Shown: positions 1 to 8,987 of the stretch, in pieces | Layout of the letters: every line of letters starts with the position of its first letter | Position numbering within the stretch: the stretch's first letter is position 1 | DNA from: Chloroflexota bacterium | GTDB taxonomy: Bacteria; Chloroflexota; FW602-bin22; JACPRP01 | DNA length: 53,090 nt | Assembly: GCA_016210495.1 (NCBI GenBank) | Contig: JACQUC010000120.1 | Span: 1-53,090, forward strand | Reading direction: 5' to 3' | Notes under the pieces: model-generated | What the model saw: only the letters and a program-made list of their open reading frames with translations | What the model was told of the DNA's origin: nothing | Databases searched by the model: none | Program-made: the position numbers and the translations under genes

Positions 1-129
1 AAGTCTCGCCTTCATGCCTGGGGTGTACTGCGCGGACCACGCGAGCATAGGGCGAAGGCAGTCCACGACCGTCGCCTCCTTGTGCACACGCCTGGCCCTT
101 TGCTCTTGTTCTTCGGTCAGGTCAATCAC
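1..129 (-). CDS. Dipeptidase-like protein (peptidase M19 type), N-terminal fragment cut by window edge
   Basis: Only about the first 43 codons lie in the window; the gene continues past position 1. The visible residues (TEEQEQRARRVHKEATVVD, then CLRPMLAW) resemble the start of membrane dipeptidase / peptidase M19 proteins, where a helix ends in a short strand carrying the first metal-binding region. A GTG at 127-129 has GGAGG seven bases upstream and is preferred over the ATG at 133-135, which lies only one base from that Shine-Dalgarno. It starts 26 bases after the stop of the UGSC gene, so it is probably the last gene of that operon. The family call rests on a short stretch and is tentative. 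Confidence 0.4.
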   Translation of the reverse strand, partial: MIDLTEEQEQRARRVHKEATVVDCLRPMLAWSAQYTPGMKARL

Positions 130-155
130 GGTCATTCCTCCCTGTGATCTCGATA

Positions 156-1805
156 TCATCTCCACCGATCAACTAGCCTGGATGCCATTGCCTTTGGGCC
201 AGGCCAGAATTGCGAATGTTTTCCTGCACCACCACAAACGATCATCTGAAAGTCCTCTGGCCTGGCTACTATGGGCAAGAGAGTGTCACTGCCAAACCCC
301 AGGTCGGGGAAATCCTCGGTGGGGCCGCATTTCCCCCTTTCCCAGGCAGGTTCCGCATAGACAGTGGACGGGTACCGCGCGTGTTGCCAAAGGTAGTGCC
401 TGATGGAGTCCTTTGTGTAACCATCCCTTGCCAGCACGGCCGCGTGCTCAGGACACCACCCCAGGAGAACAGGCTCGTGCCTCAGGGGATAGGTATAGGG
501 TTGGTTGATGCTACGAGCCGTGTAGTTCAGGATACCCTCACCCGTAGGACTATTGTGCTCGCTGACGTCGAGGGACTGATAAACTCCCTTGACCGTGACC
601 ACGTCGTCCGTTTTGTTGAAGCCGTGCTCGACGGCGTAGGACTCCCACGGGCTTTCGGACTCGTTCTCGCCGAAGACATAGTGGAGAAGGTCGGCCGGAG
701 ATGCCATGGTGGATTTGTCCCTATCCGGCGGCTTAGACCCACCGACGATCTTGGCAATCAGGCCGATGGCGTAGCCAATGGAGGCGTTGGCGTGGTAGCA
801 CAGGCCCGCGGCTCCCGTGCCGGTCGCAAGCTCTATCTCTCTCACGATCGGGCCGTTCACCAGAACCAGTAGACTCTCTGTGCCAGTCGTCGTGGCTATG
901 TGGGTATATCTAATCACAGGATCTTTCATCGCCTCTAGCGCGGCGAGCAGCACAGGAATGTAGCTCGGCTTACAGCCGGCCATGGCTGCGCAGGCAGCAA
1001 CCAGCTCCACCGTGACGATCCCCATTCGCGGCGGAATGCCCTGCCATACGACCTCATCGGGCCAATGGCTCGTCCCGGCCAGCATTTCTCTGACGAGATC
1101 TCTGGTGGGCGGGACAAAGGGCAGGCCAACCGACAATCCTCGCTCCAGAAAAAGCGATTGGACCTCGGGCACGGTGCCCTTGAATGTTATCACCTCTGCC
1201 GGATAGGGCGACCTGTCCGTGCGATCATCGGTTGGCGACGGCCGCCATTCAGTCAAGGCGTGGAGGATTTCGGGAAACACCTGGCGGACTTTCACGGCGA
1301 TCTCATCCGGTGACAATCCACCGATGGGGTGCTGAATTTCCACAAAACACTGATCGGGCATGCCCAGGCTCGAGGACGTGTATCTTGCCAGCTCTATGAA
1401 GTCCGAGCTGACGATCGTAACGGTCGGGATGTTGGCCTGCTCGAGGCGCAGCGTGTCGCGCACAACTCGCGACGTGCAACCTCCTCAATCACACTGGGAA
1501 AAGACGACTATATCGGGCTTGAGGTCGACGACGGCCTGAACGAATTCCTCATCAAGCTCAAATGAGATGTGCGTCAGAGTTTCGGGCATTGCCTCCCAAT
1601 ATCTGATGAACTTGATATCATTTACTTTTTCGGCTAGGAGAGCGGCCACCTGGTTAAGCACCTGTTTGCCACCGACCTGGGCGTTCCAATAGAGGCCCAC
1701 CGTCTTGCCTTCCAGGCTGGTAGGACGAGGTGCAAGCGGAGCCAACTCTGGCTGACACACCCCCTCGGGATTTACCAGCTCCCATTCGATCTCTTGTGTG
1801 CTCAT
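156..1805 (-). CDS. UGSC-family selenoprotein A (549 aa, Sec at residue 107), long form
   Basis: The frame opens at ATG 1803-1805 (AGGAGG seven bases upstream), meets TGA at 1485-1487, and continues in the same frame to 156. Read through, residue 107 is selenocysteine in the motif SQCD-U-GGCTSR, a UxxC redox motif matching the UGSC family of (seleno)proteins. Residues 1-106 form the usual small alpha/beta domain. After residue ~200 comes a ~350-residue region with GLPFVPPT, a PPRMG segment, MAGC and a C-terminal CGGAGKHSQFW stretch; I know of no assigned function for it. Paralogue B has exactly the same length and Sec position. It follows the ABC permease gene, so it may act on the imported compound. 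A thiol or peroxide redox role is family-level inference; the reaction is unknown. A SECIS-like hairpin follows the UGA. Confidence 0.85.
1455..1487 (-). promoter_or_regulatory. UGA (Sec) codon and bacterial SECIS-like hairpin of UGSC A
   Basis: On the minus strand the UGA (1487-1485) is followed by an 11-base spacer, a perfect 6-bp stem (GUCGCG with CGCGAC, 1473-1468 and 1460-1455) and a 7-base loop AGUUGUG. The apical loop begins 17 nt after UGA and has G as its second base, within the known rules for bacterial SECIS elements (loop roughly 16-37 nt downstream, G in the first two loop positions). A four-pair outer stem, GAGG with CCUC, is also possible. Confidence 0.8.
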
Positions 1806-1860
1806 ATCGTAGCCTCCTGTTTGACGCGGCATATTCTTCGTAAGCGCCGGCGGGTACGGA

Positions 1861-1956
1861 GGTTCACCGCAAAGGGCGCAAAGGACGCAAAGACTCTCAA
1901 TAGTTCCCTTTGCGCTCTATGCGATCTTTGCGGTTCACCTATTTTCGTGCTAGGCG
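1861..1956. repeat. CGCAAAG-type inverted repeat, copy 1
   Basis: Three CGCAAAG units (1868-1892) face three degenerate CTTTGCG-type units (1908-1932), forming a long imperfect hairpin. GGTTCACC occurs as a direct repeat at both ends (1861-1868 and 1932-1939). The right flank (ATTTTCGTGCTAGG) is also shared with the second copy at 34193-34291. It occupies most of the gap between the ABC permease stop and the UGSC A start. Confidence 0.8.
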
Positions 1957-2000
1957 GACGCCCCTACGTTTCTGCGATAGTTCGTACGGCACCGATGCGC

Positions 2001-3752
2001 CTACATGCCGGCGGCGACGCCGCCACCGCGACGGCTGAGCAACTTGGCGGCAACCCAGAAAAGCATAATCAAACCCAGCTCCAGCATGCTCAAAATCAGA
2101 GCTCGCGATAGCTGCGATCTGTCTGTCGCAAGCTGGAAGAAGTAGACGGCCAATGTCATCGTCGGCGCACTATACAACATCAGGATGATTACCAACTCCT
2201 TGATGGATAAGACAGCCGTTAGTAGCCATACCGAGACGATTCCAGGCCATAGGAGAGGAATGAAGATACGGGTGAACGTGTAGAGCCAGGACGCCCCGTG
2301 GACCCTCGACGCTTCCTCCAGCTCCTTGCTGATCTGAATGGTCACCCCGTTCACAGTGCGCACGCCCGTCGGCATTCGCTTGATGATACAAGCAAGCACC
2401 AGCATTTGCACGGTGCCGTACATCACCAGGAAGGGCAACTGGATGGTACCCACATAAACCCAAAGGAGGCCCAGCGCCAGAACGATCCCCGGCATTGCGA
2501 AGGGCAGCCAGGTCATGAACTCCAGCCATCCTCTCCATCCGTACTTTGTCCTGAGAGCCAGATAGCTGACAAGCGTGTAGAGCAACGCGCCACCGGTTGC
2601 GCTAAAGAAGCCCAGCAGCAGCGAGTTCTTGAAGCTAGCCAGGGCCTGTGGGGTAGTAGCGAGCTTCCAATGGTCCATGGTGAACCAGTCTCCCGCAAAA
2701 ACGCCGGCGTATTTCATAAAGGGACCGATCAATACAAAGAACCCGGGGAGGAGGGTGCTGACGAAGAAATAGAGCAGAACTAACCCCAAGGTCACGTACT
2801 TCCAGCGACCTAACCTTATTGGACGAACAGCGTACCCCCGGCCGGTGACTGTGGTGTAGCGGTACTGCTTCGAGGTAACCCGCAGCCAGTAGATGAAGAC
2901 TAACAACGCGGTTAACACCATCAGGAGCGTCGAAAAGGCCATGGCCGGAGGGTATTTGGCCGGGGTGCTTTGATGCACATATTCGTACACAACAGTGCTG
3001 ATTACATATAGCCCCGCTGGTGCGCCGAGGAATATCTCCGTATCGAAAGTCTCCAGCCAGTGTATCAGCGAAAGCAAGACCACCGCAAAAACGGCTGGGG
3101 CAATCAGGGGGAGGGTCACGCGAAAGAAGGTGGCAATAGGGCCGACGCCACACATTCTAGAGGATTCCTCGAACGAAGCGTCCATCTGCGTGAAGGCCGG
3201 CAGCAATATCATGAACCAGATGGGAACAGAGGCAAACGTCGACACCGCGATGACGCCACCGGCAGAGAAGATGTCGAGCACGGGTCCGTCCACAAAAGGC
3301 AAGAAGTTCTGCAACGTGACGTTGATGAAACCCGACTTGGGGGCTGCCAGCAACATCCAGCCGGCTATGAAAGCCAAGGGAGGCATAAAGAACTTCACGA
3401 TCACCACGAAATGGAGCAAACGGCGCAAGGGAGTGTCCGTGCGAGCCACCACCCAGGCCAGGAACGTAGCGATACCCACCGATGTCGCCGTTCTAACGGC
3501 GGCCAGCCATAGGCTGGTCCACGTTGCCTCCAAATTCCTTGCGGACGTGAAGATGGCCGTGTAGCCGTCCAGGGTAAATCCACGCGGCCGCATAGGGGAG
3601 CCGGCGTTGAAGCTGGCGTAGACGACCATTGCCACTGGCAGCAGGGTCAAAAAGGCGACGAATAGCAGCAGCCCGACAGCACAGACTGAGGAAAGGGATA
3701 TTCTGGTTCGGGACCAGACAACCGCGGACCGGGCCGCGACGGGCATTGCCAT
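2001..3752 (-). CDS. ABC transporter permease, fused two-domain FbpB-like (583 aa)
   Basis: Inner-membrane channel of an import ABC system, with both permease halves in one chain as in iron(III)/2-aminoethylphosphonate-type transporters. Each half has hydrophobic helices and the cytoplasmic loop that contacts the ATPase: EESSRMCGVG at about residues 195-204 and ELEEASRVHGAS at about 477-488, both followed by a Pro-rich stretch. Start ATG 3750-3752 follows GGGGGA. It is the third component after ATPase (6526) and SBP (5384) but is separated from the SBP by 456 bases filled with repeats, and UGSC A follows it. Despite the family name, iron is not a likely substrate here; an organic acid or amine fits the neighbours better, but this is inference. 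Confidence 0.9.
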   Translation of the reverse strand: MAMPVAARSAVVWSRTRISLSSVCAVGLLLFVAFLTLLPVAMVVYASFNAGSPMRPRGFTLDGYTAIFTSARNLEATWTSLWLAAVRTATSVGIATFLAWVVARTDTPLRRLLHFVVIVKFFMPPLAFIAGWMLLAAPKSGFINVTLQNFLPFVDGPVLDIFSAGGVIAVSTFASVPIWFMILLPAFTQMDASFEESSRMCGVGPIATFFRVTLPLIAPAVFAVVLLSLIHWLETFDTEIFLGAPAGLYVISTVVYEYVHQSTPAKYPPAMAFSTLLMVLTALLVFIYWLRVTSKQYRYTTVTGRGYAVRPIRLGRWKYVTLGLVLLYFFVSTLLPGFFVLIGPFMKYAGVFAGDWFTMDHWKLATTPQALASFKNSLLLGFFSATGGALLYTLVSYLALRTKYGWRGWLEFMTWLPFAMPGIVLALGLLWVYVGTIQLPFLVMYGTVQMLVLACIIKRMPTGVRTVNGVTIQISKELEEASRVHGASWLYTFTRIFIPLLWPGIVSVWLLTAVLSIKELVIILMLYSAPTMTLAVYFFQLATDRSQLSRALILSMLELGLIMLFWVAAKLLSRRGGGVAAGM

Positions 3753-3804
3753 TTATGTCCCCCGCTCGTTGAGGTAGTTCGCTTCGAGGTCGCTCGCGCT
3801 CCTG

Positions 3805-3831
3805 GTAGGGGCGGTTCGCGAACCGCCCTAT
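3805..3831. repeat. GTAGGGGCG-type palindrome
   Basis: An almost perfect palindrome around GGTTCGCGAACC, with GGGGCG/CGCCC outer arms, just upstream of the ~285-bp dispersed element. The same core recurs at about 4100-4118, so the element at 3838-4120 is bracketed by two copies. Confidence 0.7.
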
Positions 3832-3837
3832 GGGTAT

Positions 3838-4120
3838 CAACTTGAGCAGTGCTCATGCCCATAGGCGTCCGACCATCATAAAGTAGGGGCGAACGGCGTT
3901 CGCCCGTACGGTCTCTCGATCCGACCGAGACGCCTGTCCAGTGTGCAAAACGTCGGCCCGATGCCCCCTCAGCGGTGCGCACGCCGATTTCTCACATCTG
4001 CGTACCCACGTGTCGGGCGAACGCCGTTCGCCCCTACGCTAATCACGTCCCAAGCCGTTTTCCTCAAATCGGCATTGAACTTAACTTGATGCCTATGAGG
4101 CGGTTCGCGAACCGCCCTTG
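3838..4120 (+). repeat. ~285-bp dispersed non-coding element, copy 1
   Basis: Fills most of the 456-base gap 3753-4208, in which I see no credible gene. The reverse complement of 30665-30951 aligns along its whole length: both contain CGACCATCATAA, a palindrome GGGCGAACGGCGTTCGCCC, CTCTCGATCCGACCGAGACG, TGCAAAACGTCG, a second palindrome GGGCGAACGCCGTTCGCCC, TCAAATCGGCATTG, and a terminal palindrome whose core differs between copies. No shared ORF is evident, so it looks like a non-autonomous element or a structured RNA/DNA element. Confidence 0.8.
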
Positions 4121-4172
4121 CTAGGCACACTAGCTAAGACAAGACGAAATAGCTGGCGAGGTCACGAGCCTT

Positions 4173-4199
4173 GTCCCCTCTCCCCCTGGGAGAGGGGAC
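4173..4199 (-). repeat. Hairpin just downstream of the SBP gene (possible transcription stop or attenuator)
   Basis: GTCCCCTCTCCC and GGGAGAGGGGAC form a perfect 12-bp stem with a 3-base loop, 9 bases after the SBP stop codon. There is no T-run on the minus strand after it, so it is not a classical terminator. It could reduce permease transcription relative to the SBP or protect the SBP message. Confidence 0.5.
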
Positions 4200-4208
4200 T
4201 GGTCGCTG

Positions 4209-5384
4209 CTACTTGATGGCGAAGCGTTTCTTCGCGTCTTCAAATAGCGCTGGCTTCTTCGCCTCCCAATCGTCGCCAAACGTCAGCAACCGTTTGCCTT
4301 TGATGTTTTGCATCTCAGGAATCGGATGAGGGACATCGTTTCTCGCCAGGACACGCCCCTCTTTTGTCGCGGCTAACTGGGCCTCTTTGGAGAGAAAGAA
4401 TTCCAGGAACACGATAGCGGCATTCGGATGAGGCGCGTTGGCAATTATCCCGCCGGACCTGGCCGAGTAATGGTATCCGTCCTCCGGGAATATGAACTTG
4501 ACCGGTGTGCCCTTAGGCATTTGCATCAGGAGCATGCCGTTTAGTGGAAAACCCAGCGCGTACTCTCCCTGGGCGACGAGGTTCTCGCGGTTCGCCAAGA
4601 ACTTTATTTCCTGTTTCGCCATCTTGTCCAGGTATTCGGCGCCAAAATCGGGGTACTTGTTCATCAGCACGTACCAGTTGCCGCCGATGCCGAGCCTGTC
4701 GAACCAGTCCGCGACCATCTTGCCTTTCCAGTAAGGGTCGGTCAGGTCTTTCCACGTCTTGGGTTCTTTGTCCGGCGGCACCATCTTCGTGTTGATCCCG
4801 ATGCCGAAGATGTTGAACATAAACCCATCTATGTAGTAGCCCTGGGGTTGAGGGATCGGTTTCGCCGCCCAATCGACACCGGGGTCGTTCATTGCCGGCA
4901 ATATCTTCTCGAGATTTGACTTGGCGATAAGACCCGCCTCTATCGCCTGGAAATGCGTGCCCGCCGTTTGTCCCAGGATATCGCCAACGTAGTTCTTTGA
5001 AGCCTGCTCCGTTTCCATTCTGGCCAATAACTCATTTGGGCGCGCCGGAACAACCTCCAACTGAATGCTTGGATACTTCTGAGCCCAGAGCTTTTGGGTA
5101 TCTGCCAGGTTCTCTATCGGGCCGTAATAGGTTACCTTGCCCTCCTTGTTTGCGGCTTCTTCGATCTGCTTAAAGGCCGCCTTGACCTCTTCAAAAGTAA
5201 GGTCTCGCCCTGCTGGAAGAACAGGCAGTTTCCCAGGTGCTACCTGGACAGCGGAAGCATCCTTCGCCGGAGCAGAGGCTCCTCCCGATGCCGGCGCCTG
5301 CGTTGTACCAGAAGAGCACGCCGCCAGTACTACCAATAAGGCCACCAATACCACAGCGATAGATCCCAAGCCCTTCGGTTTCAT
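4209..5384 (-). CDS. Extracellular solute-binding lipoprotein, Fe/AEP-type ABC family (391 aa)
   Basis: Captures the substrate outside the membrane for the ABC importer. The start ATG 5382-5384 (AGGAGAGG upstream) gives a signal peptide ending in the lipobox LAAC with Cys23 as lipidation site, then an Ala/Ser/Pro-rich linker. The body matches periplasmic binding protein family 1 / thiamine-iron type: a VTYYGPIEN start strand, a WAQKYPSIQ region, KTWKDLTDPYWKGK, and a C-terminal AIVFLEFFLSKEAQ region. An upstream in-frame start would add 22 residues before the signal peptide and is rejected. It lies 50 bases after the ATPase gene. Confidence 0.92.
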   Translation of the reverse strand: MKPKGLGSIAVVLVALLVVLAACSSGTTQAPASGGASAPAKDASAVQVAPGKLPVLPAGRDLTFEEVKAAFKQIEEAANKEGKVTYYGPIENLADTQKLWAQKYPSIQLEVVPARPNELLARMETEQASKNYVGDILGQTAGTHFQAIEAGLIAKSNLEKILPAMNDPGVDWAAKPIPQPQGYYIDGFMFNIFGIGINTKMVPPDKEPKTWKDLTDPYWKGKMVADWFDRLGIGGNWYVLMNKYPDFGAEYLDKMAKQEIKFLANRENLVAQGEYALGFPLNGMLLMQMPKGTPVKFIFPEDGYHYSARSGGIIANAPHPNAAIVFLEFFLSKEAQLAATKEGRVLARNDVPHPIPEMQNIKGKRLLTFGDDWEAKKPALFEDAKKRFAIK

Positions 5385-5434
5385 TTGCCACCTCTCCTTT
5401 TTTTGTCTAGACATGTTGCACTTTGCACCACAAG

Positions 5435-6526
<1,092 letters not shown>

Positions 6527-6554
6527 TTCGTGTCCTCCTCATCCTCCGCCAGCT

Positions 6555-8963
6555 TCACAGACCCTGTTCCGTTCTCGCGATTATATCATCCTGAACCGAG
6601 GGCACCAGCTCCACGAAATAGGCGCTGAAGCCGCCTATTCTGACCACCAGGTCCCGGTAGTTCTCCGGATGTGCTTTGGCATCTAGGAGAGTCTCTCGAT
6701 TGATCATGTTGAACTGTATGTGATAACCGCCGCGCTCGAAGTAGGTCTTGATCAAGGCGAGCAGCTTTCGCTTGTGCTCGTCGCTCCGCAGCAGGTGAGG
6801 AGAGAACTTCATATTGAAAAGACTCGATATCGTCGCCTCCGGGCTGAGCTTCGATGCCGAGTTGATCACCGCGGTAGGGCCCTTGAGGTCTGTGCCCGCC
6901 ACCGGCGAGACGTTCCCATCGCCCATTGGCTCGCCGGCTTTTCGCCCGTCGGGGAAGGCGCCGCAGGTCTTCCCGGAGATATAGTGGTTGGTGGCCCCAC
7001 CCCGGCGGATGAACACCGGCGAATCGGGGTGTGTCCACGGCAGGAGCTTCGCCCTCTGGCACACCCTTCCCGTGAAATCCCAGACCTCGGCGTAGAGTCC
7101 ATCCACCACGTCGTCGTCGTTGCCGTACTTGGGTTGCGCCAGCAAGCGCTGCCGCAGGTCCTCCTGCCCCGCGAAGTTGCCGCGCAGGGCTTCCAGTAGC
7201 TCGGCCGTGCTAAGCTGCTTCTGGTCGAAGACGAGGTTCTTGATGGCCACCATCGAATTGGCGACGTTCTGACCACCCTTCAGGTTGACGGCCACCTCTT
7301 CCTGGTGATAGTGCAGGCCGCCTCGGAAGACGTCCCGCCCGCGGCCGATGCAATCGTCCATTAGAGCCGATCGGAACGGCGCCCGGCAGCTCTCCATCCG
7401 GTTGAGGACGTAGACGTTGAGGATCTCGGCAGCCAGGTCGATCCAGTACGTGAACTGGGCCTTGAAGGCTTCCAACAGCTCGTCCAAGCCCTGGGCCTTG
7501 GTCATGTCTCCCGTGGCCGGGCCGATTCGCTTGCCGGTCAACGGGTCTACGCCGTCGAAAAGGGCCAGCTCGAATATCTTGGGGACGCTTATCATACACG
7601 AGCCGATATTCATGCTCTTCTCGTTCACGTAGGGGTGCACGCACCCGTGAAAGTACAGCTCGCGAGCGTCCTCCAGGGAGAATCCCAGCCCCACCAGCTT
7701 CTTGGCGCTGACGTCACCGTTCAAGAACGCCGGGATGCCGCCGCCAATGTCCCGGTTGGTCTCGACCGCCTGCAAAAGAAACTCCTCGCGCATGTCCGGG
7801 TGGTAAGAGATGGCGATTGCCGGCTGGGTCAGCCTCAACTGCCGCGCCACCTCCAGTATCAGTGACGACAGCTCGTTGGTGGCATCCCAGCCATCGGGCG
7901 TGACGCCGCCCAGTGTGACGTACTGAAAGAGTTGCCCCTGGCTGGCTTCCCGAGAGAACGGGGTCTGGAAGGCGGTGAGCTCGTTGAACTTGACCCACAG
8001 GCAGGCCAGTAGCTCCCCCGCGTGGCCTTCTGTTAGCCTGCCGGTGTCGATATCGTTCCTGTAGAACGGGTAGAGCCACTGGTCGAGCCTGCCGGGGGTG
8101 CAGGTGGCCTCCAGGAACGAGGACAGATAGACGAACCAGAAGCTTTGCAGCGCCTCGTGAAAGCTCTGGGCCGGGTACTCGGGGACTCGCTCGCAAACCC
8201 GCGCTATCTCCTCCAGCTCCTGCTTTCGCCGCACGTCGGCCTCATCCCTGGCAAGGTCGCGGGCCAGCGCGGCGTGACGACGGGCAAACGTTATGGCCGC
8301 GTCCAGGGCGATGATCGTGGCGCTCAGGAAGTTGTACTTCTCCAGGTCGTCCGGCAGGGTGAACCTGATCTCCGCCCGCGCCTGCTCGGCCTCGGCGATA
8401 ACGCCGCGCAGCCCCTTCTCGAGTACCTTCGGGAAGTCCACCGAGCCGGACTGCAGCGGCTTGCCGTCGGCGACGGACATAATGCCGGTCTGCATAATGT
8501 CGTCAAGTTTCTCGCCAAAGATCGCTCGCGCGAGGCGGCGGAACTTGCTGCGCGGGGTTTTGCCCACCCAGAAGTCACAGTCCTCCAGCAGGCTACGGCG
8601 CTCTTCTTCCGTAATCGAGCCGCGCTCGGTCTCACCCCGCATCACAAATCGCTCGGCGCGCAGCACGTTGGCGGGCTCGTCGGGATTGTACTCGGTGAAG
8701 GGGGCAGCCCCGACGACGTATTTGGTTTGAGACCCGACGATTAGCTCATCTTTCTTGATGGATACGGTTGTTTCGGTAAGGAACTTCTCGAACATCCTGG
8801 CATAGCGAACATCCAGCGGCTCGTCCTCGGTCTGCTTCCAGGACTCCGTGTACAATCGGCTTCGTTCGGCACATGCGTGCGAGCTCCCCGCTCGCATGCG
8901 TTCTCTAAGCTCCTCGACCCTATCGGTAACGAAATCGACCTTATCGGCAATCTTGGTAACCAT
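6555..8963 (-). CDS. Glycyl radical enzyme, pyruvate formate-lyase superfamily (802 aa)
   Basis: Oxygen-sensitive radical enzyme. The C-terminal glycyl radical loop is VRIGGFSAYF, with Gly778 as the predicted radical site. The thiyl-radical cysteine is Cys441 in YFHGCVHPY. Most diol dehydratase, choline lyase and hydroxyphenylacetate decarboxylase relatives have GCVEP at this site; here the base Glu is His443, so their reactions should not be assumed. PFL itself has two adjacent cysteines, also absent. Start ATG 8961-8963 follows GGAGGGAC. It sits between UGSC selenoprotein B and the ABC ATPase, each about 25 bases away, so the three are probably co-transcribed. No radical-SAM activase gene lies in the window. 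The substrate is unknown. Confidence 0.92.
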   Translation of the reverse strand: MVTKIADKVDFVTDRVEELRERMRAGSSHACAERSRLYTESWKQTEDEPLDVRYARMFEKFLTETTVSIKKDELIVGSQTKYVVGAAPFTEYNPDEPANVLRAERFVMRGETERGSITEEERRSLLEDCDFWVGKTPRSKFRRLARAIFGEKLDDIMQTGIMSVADGKPLQSGSVDFPKVLEKGLRGVIAEAEQARAEIRFTLPDDLEKYNFLSATIIALDAAITFARRHAALARDLARDEADVRRKQELEEIARVCERVPEYPAQSFHEALQSFWFVYLSSFLEATCTPGRLDQWLYPFYRNDIDTGRLTEGHAGELLACLWVKFNELTAFQTPFSREASQGQLFQYVTLGGVTPDGWDATNELSSLILEVARQLRLTQPAIAISYHPDMREEFLLQAVETNRDIGGGIPAFLNGDVSAKKLVGLGFSLEDARELYFHGCVHPYVNEKSMNIGSCMISVPKIFELALFDGVDPLTGKRIGPATGDMTKAQGLDELLEAFKAQFTYWIDLAAEILNVYVLNRMESCRAPFRSALMDDCIGRGRDVFRGGLHYHQEEVAVNLKGGQNVANSMVAIKNLVFDQKQLSTAELLEALRGNFAGQEDLRQRLLAQPKYGNDDDVVDGLYAEVWDFTGRVCQRAKLLPWTHPDSPVFIRRGGATNHYISGKTCGAFPDGRKAGEPMGDGNVSPVAGTDLKGPTAVINSASKLSPEATISSLFNMKFSPHLLRSDEHKRKLLALIKTYFERGGYHIQFNMINRETLLDAKAHPENYRDLVVRIGGFSAYFVELVPSVQDDIIARTEQGL

Positions 8964-8987
8964 TTGTCCCTCCTTGGGACGCCCAGT

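Noticed and set aside
1485..1832. A separate 115-aa protein upstream of the 435-aa frame
   Set aside because: The next in-frame half follows after only one TGA, with a hairpin at SECIS distance and a UGGC motif; the same occurs at two other loci.
1868..1932. A CRISPR array
   Set aside because: The repeated CGCAAAG units are about 9 bases apart with no unique spacers; it is an inverted repeat.
3647..3982. A 111-aa minus-strand frame within the repeat element
   Set aside because: It spans palindromes and overlaps the permease start; its sequence has no recognised pattern and is not kept in the second copy of the element.
4173..4199. A rho-independent terminator
   Set aside because: Stem is strong but there is no T-run on the transcribed side, and similar palindromes are dispersed in the window.
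6555..8963. Pyruvate formate-lyase (pflB) or choline trimethylamine-lyase
   Set aside because: No CC pair and no GCVEP; only the superfamily is safe.
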